Assembly: GCF_003173035.1 (NCBI RefSeq)
Contig: NZ_QGLE01000006.1
Coordinates: 578-64,577, forward strand
Reading direction: 5' to 3'
DNA from: Zavarzinia aquatilis
Lineage (GTDB): Bacteria > Pseudomonadota > Alphaproteobacteria > Zavarziniales > Zavarziniaceae
DNA: 64,000 bases
This document shows, one piece after another, positions 44,280-52,082 of the stretch; within the stretch, counting starts at the first letter, position 1, and each line of letters begins with the position of its first letter. Below the pieces are notes generated by a model, which did not search any database, was not told where the DNA came from, and was given only the letters and a program-made list of their open reading frames with translations. Both the position numbers and the translations under genes were made by a program.

Positions 44280-45053
44280 TCAGGGGCAGGAGGCCGCGCC
44301 AGCCGTCAGCTTTTCCGTGTTTCCGCTGGCCATGAAGCGCGTGTTGACGGCATCCGCATCGGCCGCCGCCTTCACGTCGCGAAACGCGGGCTGGGTCAAA
44401 GTGCCGAAAACCGTGTAGCAGGTCGGCTCCTTGGTCGCGAGCGTATGGCAGAGCTTGCCCTCCTCGACCGTCCAGCTGCCGGTGCGGACGCATTCGCCGT
44501 CCTTGCGGGCCAGCTTGCCGTCGGCGCCATAGTAGTCGACGACGACCCGGCCTTCACCCTTTGCCGTGTAAAGGGTCTTGTCGCTCAGCAGCGACTTCAG
44601 GTCGGTGGTGGCACCGATGGTCGCGACCGGGGCCGCGGCCGCCTCCGGTGATCCTGGGACGGGGACCAGCGTCAGGACGATGGGGGAATCATATTTATTG
44701 TCGGCGCCGACCGCTGAATCGACGATCGAAGACACACCCAGCGTGAGGATGACGTCGAGGGCGATATTGGCGGCGATCGCGGCGGACGTGCCCGAATGGC
44801 TGATGGCCACAGCCTGCTGGTAGCCCGGCTTGTCGCAACGGATGACGATATTGTATTTGGTCTTCTGCACCGTGAGGCTGCCCGGTGTCGACGGCAGCGT
44901 GCCCAGATACTCGCCTTCCCGCTCGAAGACGCAGCTCGCCGCGGTGGGCGATGTATTCACGACAATATCCTGAGACGTGCCCTCGGTGATACTGGCACAT
45001 CCCGACGCCGCCAGCGCCATCAGCATGGCGGATACAATCCTCGCAGCACGCAT
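44280..45053 (-). CDS. Predicted lipoprotein of unknown function
   Basis: Protein of 257 aa. Signal peptide with a lipobox (MLMALAASGCAS), so it is probably anchored to a membrane by the cysteine. The next part (DIVVNTSPTAASCVFEREGEYLGTLPSTPGSLTVQKTKYNIVIRC in order) resembles PEGA-like sugar-chain or surface domains. A hydrophobic stretch (SAAIAANIALDVILTLGVSSIVDSAVG) follows. The C-terminal region has four cysteines. ATG 45053 has a gagggg site. Confidence 0.8.
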   Translation of the reverse strand: MRAARIVSAMLMALAASGCASITEGTSQDIVVNTSPTAASCVFEREGEYLGTLPSTPGSLTVQKTKYNIVIRCDKPGYQQAVAISHSGTSAAIAANIALDVILTLGVSSIVDSAVGADNKYDSPIVLTLVPVPGSPEAAAAPVATIGATTDLKSLLSDKTLYTAKGEGRVVVDYYGADGKLARKDGECVRTGSWTVEEGKLCHTLATKEPTCYTVFGTLTQPAFRDVKAAADADAVNTRFMASGNTEKLTAGAASCP

Positions 45054-45169
45054 CTTTGCCCCTCGCAATACCAGCCCCGGTAGCGAGCAGCATTAAGGCA
45101 TGTTCAAGGAAAATGCAGCGATAAATGGCGGGGGCCGAGAAAAACACACCGAAAGTCGAAACCGTGTCG

Positions 45170-46201
45170 TCAGCGGGCGGCACCGAAGCTGCCGCTGATC
45201 TCCTCGGTCGGGGTGACCACATACCAGCCCCCACCCACTTCCTGCAGCGCGGGGCCATAGAAGGCCCCGGCCAGATCGGCGAAACTGCCGCCCGCCGGCA
45301 ACAGGGGCGCGCCATTCATCGAGGCGGTGAAGGTGCCGTCCGAATTGGTGCCCTGAAACCCGGGGGAAGCGGCGCCGCCGGCATCCCGGATGGTGGCGTT
45401 GCTGAAGACGAACCCCGGCCCGGCGCCCAGGTCGGCGCCCGTGTCGGGATCGGCGAGGCGGGTGTCGCTGATGGTCGCGCTCAGCCGGTTGGTGGCGAAA
45501 TCGGCGCTCAGCACGATATCGCCATTGATCAGGCGCAGGTTGCCCGCATCCGTGTTGTCGACCATGGCGCCGACGGTGGTGCCCCTGTAGGTCGCGCTGC
45601 CAAGGCCGGCGGCGGCGGACAGGTCGGCTGCCGGCGCGCCGATGGCGCCGCCCGCGGCGGTCACGATGGTATCGCTGTCGGTGTTGATCACCGCCCAATA
45701 GCCGAAGGACATGAAGTCGAGGCCGGCGGTGCGCCCGCCGTCGACCAGGATGGCGGCGCCCGGCGCGAAATCCGTGCCGCCCCGGCTGACGTCCGCTGTC
45801 CTGGCAACGGCGAGACCGGCGAGGGCGCCCGTGCCATCGGTGAAGCCGCCGGTGAATCGGGCGATGGTCTCGGGGCCCGCGGATGGCGGGCGCCGGTTCA
45901 GGGTCAGGGTGAAGGCCGAGCCGCTCTCGGCCAGGCTCGCCTCGTGATAGGCCTGGTTCAGGGCGGTGGTGCGGGCGCCGCCGACGCCATCCTCCGCGCC
46001 GGGCGCGCCGCTCAGGATGATCCCCGGCTCGACCGGCGTGCCGTCATTCGGCAGGAAGGCGGACAGCGAATTGGTCGGCGGCGGCGGCGGTGGCGGCACC
46101 ACGCCGGACAGTCCGTCGCCACCCCCGCCGTTGCAGGCGGTGGCGACAAGCCCCGCGGCCATCACGCAGATCGGTCGGAAAACCCCGGAAAACCGCGACA
46201 T
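45170..46201 (-). CDS. Transferrin-binding-protein-like surface lipoprotein
   Basis: Protein of 343 aa. Lipobox VATACN, then a Gly-rich and poly-Pro spacer (PPPPPPPT). The C-terminal barrel resembles TbpB/factor-H-binding domains: the ending LAGAFYGPALQEVGGGWYV and EISGSFGAAR is the usual signature (F-x-G-P...E..G...I.G.FGA.R). Such lipoproteins are moved to the cell surface by Slam translocons, of which none is seen here. Ligand unknown. Confidence 0.82.
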   Translation of the reverse strand: MSRFSGVFRPICVMAAGLVATACNGGGGDGLSGVVPPPPPPPTNSLSAFLPNDGTPVEPGIILSGAPGAEDGVGGARTTALNQAYHEASLAESGSAFTLTLNRRPPSAGPETIARFTGGFTDGTGALAGLAVARTADVSRGGTDFAPGAAILVDGGRTAGLDFMSFGYWAVINTDSDTIVTAAGGAIGAPAADLSAAAGLGSATYRGTTVGAMVDNTDAGNLRLINGDIVLSADFATNRLSATISDTRLADPDTGADLGAGPGFVFSNATIRDAGGAASPGFQGTNSDGTFTASMNGAPLLPAGGSFADLAGAFYGPALQEVGGGWYVVTPTEEISGSFGAAR

Positions 46202-46274
46202 GCTCTAACCCCCCCGAGCCAGCATGTATGCAAGGCTAGCACCCTTCCGGGGGGCGAACCACCGGCGCGTGGCC

Positions 46275-46667
46275 TCAAGGGGTGCGGATCGAGCCGCTTT
46301 GGAAGGGATTGACGCCTTCGCGCGCCAGCGCCCGCCAGGTCCATAGCGCGCCGAGGAAATCGGGCACCACGAACAGGATGTAGAAGGCCTTCATGTCGAA
46401 AATCAGGATGAGCGCGACGAAGACCGGCACGATGGCGATGCGCATCTGCACCGACCAGCGGAAGAAGGGCACGATCCCCGACCGGCCGAGGTTGAAATAG
46501 TAATAGCCGACGATCAGCACGACGACACCGAGGAAGCGGATCCAGTCCAGCCCCTCCACCGGAAAGCCCAGTACCTGCAGGATCAGCTGGGGCGCCAGAA
46601 CCATCGGCACGCCCGCGGCGAAGACATAGAACGAGAAATAGAAGATGGTCCGGGCCGATGCGCTCAT
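46275..46667 (-). CDS. Small integral membrane protein
   Basis: Protein of 130 aa with about four hydrophobic helices (IFYFSFYVFAAGVPMVLAP, FLGVVVLIVGYYYFNLG, MRIAIVPVFVALILIF, FYILFVVPDFLGALWTW). No recognised family beyond a membrane protein. ATG 46667 has an ideal ggaggc site. It follows the steroid-reductase-like gene after 11 bases on the same strand, so it probably shares its transcript. Confidence 0.8.
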   Translation of the reverse strand: MSASARTIFYFSFYVFAAGVPMVLAPQLILQVLGFPVEGLDWIRFLGVVVLIVGYYYFNLGRSGIVPFFRWSVQMRIAIVPVFVALILIFDMKAFYILFVVPDFLGALWTWRALAREGVNPFQSGSIRTP

Positions 46668-46678
46668 CCTTGCCTCCG

Positions 46679-47443
46679 TCACAACAGGCCGGGGATCACC
46701 GCCCGGCGCGATTTCGGATAGTCGGGGAAATGCTCGCGATACCAGCGATGATGGGCAAGGGCGCGCGGCATCAGGTTGGCCAGCGTGAAGAAGACGAAGA
46801 CCGCCCCGGCGAGGGTCCACAGCATCAGGCCGACGCCGCACCACCAGACGATCTCGCCGAAGTAATTGGCGGCCGAGACCCAGCGGAAGGCGCCGCCATG
46901 GGGGATGCGATAGCTGGTGAAACCGTCGGCGCGCAGGTTGATCAGGATCGTGTCGGCCTGAAAATTCACCAGCCAGCCGGCGACGGCGATGGCGAGGCCG
47001 GCCATGAAGCGCGGATCGGTGAACCAGTCCGCCGTCATCAGATGGTCGGCGTGGCCAACGGCATAGGCATTGGCGAAACCGTTCAGCAGGTTGAACAGGA
47101 AACCCATGACAACCGCGATCAGCGGAAACTGCCGGTGCGTGTCGCGCATCCGCCAGGGATAGATCAGCCCGCGATAGACGTAATGCGCCTGCCACAGGCC
47201 GAAGAGGAACAGCATCACGCCCGACGGTCCGGCCAGCGGCGGCGCCACCAGCCAGAAGGTCAGCGCGAAGGAAAACCACTGCGGGCTCTCGAACAGGAGC
47301 CAGGCCGGCCGCGCCTTCATGGTGAAACGCTGGCCCGGCGTCATGTGACGGCCATAGGGTCCGGCCTGACGCAGTGTCGTCGCCAGCGTGCCAAGACCCA
47401 TCAGCACGATGATGACCAGCGCGGCGTGATAGAGCATCTCCAT
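46679..47443 (-). CDS. Steroid 5-alpha-reductase-like membrane protein
   Basis: Protein of 254 aa with multiple membrane helices. The C-terminal half matches the 3-oxo-5-alpha-steroid 4-dehydrogenase/DUF1295 fold: NFQADTILINLRADGFTSYRIPHGGAFRWVSAANYFGEIVWW in order, then HRWYREHFPDYPKSRRAVIPGLL. Predicted NADPH-dependent reduction of an enone lipid or steroid. Divergent from a TetR regulator with a large palindrome between, and followed by a small membrane protein. Confidence 0.88.
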   Translation of the reverse strand: MEMLYHAALVIIVLMGLGTLATTLRQAGPYGRHMTPGQRFTMKARPAWLLFESPQWFSFALTFWLVAPPLAGPSGVMLFLFGLWQAHYVYRGLIYPWRMRDTHRQFPLIAVVMGFLFNLLNGFANAYAVGHADHLMTADWFTDPRFMAGLAIAVAGWLVNFQADTILINLRADGFTSYRIPHGGAFRWVSAANYFGEIVWWCGVGLMLWTLAGAVFVFFTLANLMPRALAHHRWYREHFPDYPKSRRAVIPGLL

Positions 47444-47493
47444 CGACCGTCTCCCCCCGATCGGTTTACAATGTCAGCCTATATGTAAAGATT

Positions 47494-47525
47494 GATTTGC
47501 ACAATTTAAGAATTTTGTGCAAATC
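47494..47525. promoter_or_regulatory. Probable TetR operator
   Basis: Perfect 11-base arms gatttgcacaa / ttgtgcaaatc with a ten-base AT-rich centre, in the gap between the divergent steroid-reductase-like and tetR genes. It ends 18 bases before the tetR start codon. Assignment to this regulator rests on adjacency. Confidence 0.78.
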
Positions 47526-47543
47526 GGAAATGACGGAGCCGCC

Positions 47544-48107
47544 ATGAGCGCGTCGAAGCGCGACCAGATCCTGCATCATGCCGCGACCTGCTTCGCGGCG
47601 CGGGGCCTCGACGCGACCATGAATGACATCGCTGTGGTGGCGGGCGTGTCGCGCCGCACGCTCTACAATCATTTTCCATCGCGGGAGGCGGTACTGGCCG
47701 CCCTCGTCGAGCGGCAGTCGCTGGATTTCCTCGGCCATCTCGCCGTGACCCTGCCGGCGGCGGCGGATTTTCCGGCCTTCGTCCTCGAGTGCTGCTGCGC
47801 CATCATCCGTGAATCGCCGCGCCAGCCACTCGCGCTGCTGCATGTCGGCAACGAGGCCGGGCGGGCGGCGACCGCGCTGCATTTCGGCTCGCCCCGGCTG
47901 ATCGAGGCCTGGCTGGACTTCTTCGGGCCGCCCTATGTCGAGGCGCTGCGCCGGGGCGAAATCGACCCCGCCATCACCCTGCCCGGACTGCTGGCCTGGA
48001 TCGGCCGCATCGTGACTTCGTTCCTGCAGGTCAGCCTGCCGGGCGACGACGAAGCGGCGATCCGGGACCAGATCGACCGCTTCTTCATCCGTGCCCTCCG
48101 CCCCTGA
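47544..48107 (+). CDS. TetR-family transcriptional regulator
   Basis: Protein of 187 aa. N-terminal helix-turn-helix: KRDQILHHAATCFAARGLDATMNDIAVVAGVSRRTLYNHFPSREAVLAALV in order. The C-terminal ligand-binding domain has three adjacent cysteines (LECCCAIIRE). ATG 47544 has a ggag site. Likely represses the divergent membrane enzyme gene through the palindrome and responds to its substrate. Confidence 0.92.
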   Translation: MSASKRDQILHHAATCFAARGLDATMNDIAVVAGVSRRTLYNHFPSREAVLAALVERQSLDFLGHLAVTLPAAADFPAFVLECCCAIIRESPRQPLALLHVGNEAGRAATALHFGSPRLIEAWLDFFGPPYVEALRRGEIDPAITLPGLLAWIGRIVTSFLQVSLPGDDEAAIRDQIDRFFIRALRP

Positions 48108-48119
48108 TCGGGGTCGGAG

Positions 48120-48135
48120 GCCGGCGAAGGCCGGC
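48120..48135. repeat. REP-like hairpin with GAAG loop, third copy
   Basis: Arms gccggc / gccggc around gaag, between convergent tetR and hslU. Core identical to the copies at 2878 and 38170. Confidence 0.65.
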
Positions 48136-48141
48136 AGCGGC

Positions 48142-49446
48142 TCAGAGGATGAACTTCGACAGGTCCGTGTTGGCCGCCAGCTGGCCGACATTGGCGGCGA
48201 CATAGGGCGCGTCGACGGTCACCGTCTGGCCGCCCCGGTCGGAAGCGGTGAAGCTGATCTCGTCCAGCACCCGCTCCAGGATCGTGTGCAGGCGGCGGGC
48301 GCCGATATTCTCGACCGTCGTGTTCACCTCGGCCGCGACCTTGGCGATCTCGGCGATGCCATCGGCCGTGAAGTCGAGGGTGACGCCCTCGGTCCCCATC
48401 AGCGCGACATACTGGCGGATCAGGCTCGATTCCGGCTCGGTCAGGATGCGCTCGAAATCGGCGCGCGACAGGGCCTTCAGCTCGACCCGGATGGGCAGGC
48501 GACCCTGCAGTTCGGGCAGCAGGTCCGACGGCTTGGCGATATGGAAGGCGCCCGAGGCGATGAACAGGATATGGTCGGTCTTCACCGCGCCGTGTTTGGT
48601 CGCGACCGTCGTGCCCTCGATCAGCGGCAGCAGGTCGCGTTGCACGCCCTCGCGGCTGACGTCGGCGCCCTGCCGTTCCGAGCGGGCGCAGATCTTGTCG
48701 ATCTCGTCGATGAAGACGATGCCGGCATTCTCGGTCACCCTGATCGCTTCGGAGGTCACGCTTTCCTGATCCAGCAGCTTGTCCGATTCCTCGGTCAGCA
48801 GCAGGGCGTGGCTGTCCTTCACCGTGGTGCGCTTCGCCTTGGTGCGCTGGCCGAAAGCCTTGCCCAGCATGTCGCCCAGATTGATCATGCCGACGCCGCC
48901 CGGCATCCCCGGGATATCCATGCCGCCCATCGGGCTGGCGGTATCGGCGACCTGAAGCTCGATCTCCTTGTCGTCCAGCTCGCCGCTGCGCAATTTCGCG
49001 CGGAATTTCTCGCGCGTGTCCTTCGACGCGGTCTCGCCGACGAGGGCGTCGAGCACGCGGTTCTCGGCGTTCAGCTCGGCCCTGGCGCGGACGTCGCGGC
49101 GGCGCTTCTCGCGGGTCTGGGCAATCGCGACTTCGAGCAGGTCGCGCACGATCTGTTCGACATCGCGGCCGACATAGCCGACCTCGGTGAATTTCGTCGC
49201 CTCGACCTTCAGGAAGGGCGCATTGGCCAGCTTGGCCAGGCGGCGCGAAATCTCGGTCTTGCCGACGCCGGTCGGCCCGATCATCAGGATGTTTTTTGGC
49301 AGCACTTCGTCGCGCAGGTCGTCCGGCAGCTGCTGGCGGCGCCAGCGGTTGCGCAGGGCGATGGCGACGGCGCGCTTGGCCTCATGCTGGCCGACGATGT
49401 GGCGATCGAGTTCGGAAACGATCTCGCGCGGGGAAAATTCGCTCAT
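48142..49446 (-). CDS. hslU: ATP-dependent protease ATPase subunit HslU
   Basis: Protein of 434 aa. AAA+ unfoldase that feeds HslV. N-terminal [34 protein letters not shown], Walker A GPTGVGKT (57-64), the pore motif GYVGRDVE, Walker [11 protein letters not shown], and the C-terminal end DLSKFIL that activates HslV. Start overlaps the hslV stop by four bases (ATGA). Confidence 0.97.
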   Translation of the reverse strand: MSEFSPREIVSELDRHIVGQHEAKRAVAIALRNRWRRQQLPDDLRDEVLPKNILMIGPTGVGKTEISRRLAKLANAPFLKVEATKFTEVGYVGRDVEQIVRDLLEVAIAQTREKRRRDVRARAELNAENRVLDALVGETASKDTREKFRAKLRSGELDDKEIELQVADTASPMGGMDIPGMPGGVGMINLGDMLGKAFGQRTKAKRTTVKDSHALLLTEESDKLLDQESVTSEAIRVTENAGIVFIDEIDKICARSERQGADVSREGVQRDLLPLIEGTTVATKHGAVKTDHILFIASGAFHIAKPSDLLPELQGRLPIRVELKALSRADFERILTEPESSLIRQYVALMGTEGVTLDFTADGIAEIAKVAAEVNTTVENIGARRLHTILERVLDEISFTASDRGGQTVTVDAPYVAANVGQLAANTDLSKFIL

Positions 49447-49991
49447 GATTCGATGACTTCGACGGTGAGATTGCGGTTGGTGTAGACGCAGATGTCGGCC
49501 GCGATCTCCAGCGCCTTGCGGGCGATCACTTCGGGGTCGGCTTCATAGTCGATCAGGGCGCGGGCGGCGGAGAGGGCGAAATTCCCGCCCGAGCCGATGG
49601 CGGCGATACCGCCTTCGGGCTCCAGCACATCGCCGGTGCCGGTCAGCACGAGGGTCGTCGTCGCGTCGGCGACGATCAGCATGGCCTCGAGCTGGCGCAG
49701 GTATTTGTCGGTGCGCCAGTCCTTGGCCAGTTCGACGCAGGCCCGGGTCAGCTGGTCGGGGAAACGCTCCAGCTTGGCTTCCAGGCGCTCGAACAGGGTG
49801 AAGGCATCGGCGGTCGCCCCGGCAAAGCCGGTCATCACCTTGCCATTGCCGATGCGCCGCACCTTGCGGGCGTTGCCCTTGATCACGGTCGGACCCAGGC
49901 TGACCTGGCCGTCGCCGGCGATCACCACCTTGTTGCCCTTGCGCACGCTCAGGATCGTCGTGCCGTGCCAGACGGGGATATTGTCGCTCAA
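49443..49991 (-). CDS. hslV: ATP-dependent protease peptidase subunit HslV
   Basis: Protein of 182 aa from TTG 49991, which has a gagga site. Threonine protease: the nucleophile is the first Thr of [24 protein letters not shown], here preceded by ten residues ([10 protein letters not shown]) that must be removed. This propeptide is common in alphaproteobacteria, unlike E. coli. Further motifs: [32 protein letters not shown]. First gene of hslV-hslU. Confidence 0.96.
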   Translation of the reverse strand: MSDNIPVWHGTTILSVRKGNKVVIAGDGQVSLGPTVIKGNARKVRRIGNGKVMTGFAGATADAFTLFERLEAKLERFPDQLTRACVELAKDWRTDKYLRQLEAMLIVADATTTLVLTGTGDVLEPEGGIAAIGSGGNFALSAARALIDYEADPEVIARKALEIAADICVYTNRNLTVEVIES

Positions 49992-50065
49992 GGGGTCTTG
50001 TCCTCGGGATGCGTAAATCACGGCTCTTATGTAGCGATCGCAGACAAGACCACAAGCACCGGCGT

Positions 50066-50081
50066 TTGTGCACCTGCACAA
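50066..50081. promoter_or_regulatory. Small palindrome between hslV and the dipeptidase gene
   Basis: Arms ttgtgca / tgcacaa with a two-base centre, in the 108-base divergent gap. Could be an operator for either gene. No regulator assigned. Confidence 0.35.
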
Positions 50082-50099
50082 GTCTGGCACACTGGTGCC

Positions 50100-50648
50100 A
50101 TGCTGACCGAAATCATCGCCGGGGCCGACGGCCCCTTCTTCGACATCGCCTATGCGACGCCGAACAATATCACCGGCGCGCCGATCTATGCCCGCGGCGC
50201 CTGTTTCCTGCACCCGATGGCGGCGGCGGCCTTCCAGCGCGCCCGGGCGGCGGCGCGGGCGATCGGCCTCGACCTGCTGGTGTTCGACGCCTTCCGCCCG
50301 ACCGAGGCGCAATGGGCGCTGTGGCGCGCCCTGCCGGACCCGACCTTCATCGCCGATCCCCGCATCGGCTCCACCCATGGCCGGGGGGTCGCGGTCGACC
50401 TGACCCTGTGCAGGGGCGACGGCACGGCGCTCGACATGGGTACCGGCTTCGACGAGATGACCGTGCTGTCCTACCACGCGGCGCAGGTCTCGGCCGAGGC
50501 GCGGCGCAACCGCCTGCTGCTGCTCGGCGTGATGGTCGAGGCGGGATTCGTGCACAATGAATTCGAATGGTGGCATTACAATCTGCCGGACCCGGACCAA
50601 TATCCGCTGCTGACCGATGCCGCCGCCGGCACGCGCATGATGCCGTAA
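50100..50648 (+). CDS. D-alanyl-D-alanine dipeptidase (VanX/DdpX family, M15D)
   Basis: Protein of 182 aa. Zinc peptidase signatures: [30 protein letters not shown] (zinc His and Asp) and EFEWWHYN (catalytic Glu, zinc His). Releases D-alanine from D-Ala-D-Ala, for peptidoglycan recycling or nutrient use. No signal peptide seen, so probably cytosolic. No vancomycin-resistance genes are adjacent. Confidence 0.93.
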   Translation: MLTEIIAGADGPFFDIAYATPNNITGAPIYARGACFLHPMAAAAFQRARAAARAIGLDLLVFDAFRPTEAQWALWRALPDPTFIADPRIGSTHGRGVAVDLTLCRGDGTALDMGTGFDEMTVLSYHAAQVSAEARRNRLLLLGVMVEAGFVHNEFEWWHYNLPDPDQYPLLTDAAAGTRMMP

Positions 50649-50677
50649 CGACAAGAAAACACCGAGGAGAGACGAGC

Positions 50678-51082
50678 ATGACCCGATCCATCGCCGCGGC
50701 GATCCTGCTGGCGGGATTCGCCAGCATGGCGGCGCCCGCTTTGGCGCAGGACGCGCCCCCGCGCGAGGTCGTCTCGGGCGCCGATTTCATGGCGGTCTGC
50801 GGCGCCGCGGGCAAGGCCCTGTCCAGCCCCCCGGGCGAGGGCAGCCGCCCCGCTGCCCGGCGCTGCAAGGATTACCTGAAGAATTTCTTCCAGCTCGAAT
50901 CCGTGCGCCCGCTCATTCCCAACGATCAGGTCATGTGCATCAACGGCAGCCTGAAATGGCAGGACATCGCCGATCAGGTGCTGGACTGGGGCCAGGGCCG
51001 CAGCGAATTCGACAGCCGCCCGGCGGACGATCTGGTGCGCGCGGCGATGCGCGCCCGCCATCCCTGTCCGGAAGGCAACTGA
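50678..51082 (+). CDS. Exported small protein, Rap1a/Tai-like
   Basis: Protein of 134 aa. Signal peptide ends ALAQDAPP. The mature part has spaced cysteines ([49 protein letters not shown]); this C...Y...C...W...PCP spacing is like Rap1a/Tai immunity proteins of type VI secretion, but is also found in other alphaproteobacterial periplasmic proteins. No effector is adjacent. aggaga site. Confidence 0.7.
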   Translation: MTRSIAAAILLAGFASMAAPALAQDAPPREVVSGADFMAVCGAAGKALSSPPGEGSRPAARRCKDYLKNFFQLESVRPLIPNDQVMCINGSLKWQDIADQVLDWGQGRSEFDSRPADDLVRAAMRARHPCPEGN

Positions 51083-51086
51083 CGCC

Positions 51087-52064
51087 ATGGCCGGCGCCGT
51101 CACCCCCTTCGACCCCGCCGTCGCGGGCACGCTGGTCGATGGCGCCATCGCCGATTACGCCGCCGCCTGCCATGGCCGGGTGACCGGCTTCGTCGACCGG
51201 CATTTCTCGTTGCGCGGCAGCCTTGCCCTGCACCGGCGGGCGCTGGGCTGGGATCTGGCGCGGGCGCCGGCCAATCTCCTCCTGTCGGTGCCACAGCTCG
51301 GCCTGCGTCTCGCCGGGGGCGGCCTTGCCCGGGCCGGGGCGCGCCGCGCGGGGGCGCGCATCGCCGGTCTCGACCTCCTCTACCGGACCGATGTCGCCCG
51401 CAAGCTGGGCGAGGCCATCGAGCGCGAGCTGTTGCAGCTCGGCGAGGTGGCAGGGGCCGACGGGGTCGCCGCCAGTATCGCCGCCGATCCAAGGGTCAGC
51501 GCCGCCTTCGCCATGCTCGACGCCGCGCGGGCGCGCAGTCTGGGCGACGCGGATTTCCGCGCGAAGCTGGAAGGGGCCATCGCCCGTTATGCCGCGACAC
51601 GGGTGGCGGCGGCGGAAATCGCCACCGCCCTGACCAGCCTCGGCATCGGCGCCATCGCCTTCAAGCAGGTAACGCCCGGGCTGCTCTCCCTCGGCCCGGT
51701 GCTGGCCGGCGCCATCGCCCAGCAGGCAGCCATCGGCGCCTTTCCGCTGGGCGCGACCCTCGGCGGCATCTGGAACGGAGTCTTTCCGGCGACGGCGGGG
51801 CCGGCGCTGGTCGCGGGCGTGACCGGCAGCCTCTTCGTCGGTGCCGCCGCGCTGTCCGCCTTCGCCGGGGTGGTCGTTGATCCGGCGCAGCGCGCCCTCG
51901 GCCTGCACCAGCGCCGCCTGCACAAATTGATCAACGGGGTCGAACATGCCCTGCGCACCGGCGAGGGACTGGCCTTCAACCCGCGCGACCATTACGTCGC
52001 CCGGGCGACCGATCTGATCGACCTCGCGCGGCTGGCCCAGCAGGTGATGGCGGGCGGCGGCTGA
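51087..52064 (+). CDS. DUF6635-like membrane protein
   Basis: Protein of 325 aa. N-terminal soluble part with FVDRHFSLRGSLALHRRALGWDLARAPANLLLSVPQL in order, and central hydrophobic segments (LGIGAIAFKQVTPGLLSLGPVLAGAIA, VAGVTGSLFVGAAALSAFAGVVV). C-terminal LGLHQRRLHKLINGVEHAL is typical of this family of unknown function. Starts four bases after the preceding exported protein, so likely co-transcribed. Confidence 0.78.
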   Translation: MAGAVTPFDPAVAGTLVDGAIADYAAACHGRVTGFVDRHFSLRGSLALHRRALGWDLARAPANLLLSVPQLGLRLAGGGLARAGARRAGARIAGLDLLYRTDVARKLGEAIERELLQLGEVAGADGVAASIAADPRVSAAFAMLDAARARSLGDADFRAKLEGAIARYAATRVAAAEIATALTSLGIGAIAFKQVTPGLLSLGPVLAGAIAQQAAIGAFPLGATLGGIWNGVFPATAGPALVAGVTGSLFVGAAALSAFAGVVVDPAQRALGLHQRRLHKLINGVEHALRTGEGLAFNPRDHYVARATDLIDLARLAQQVMAGGG

Positions 52065-52082
52065 GGCCGCCCGCGCATCGGC

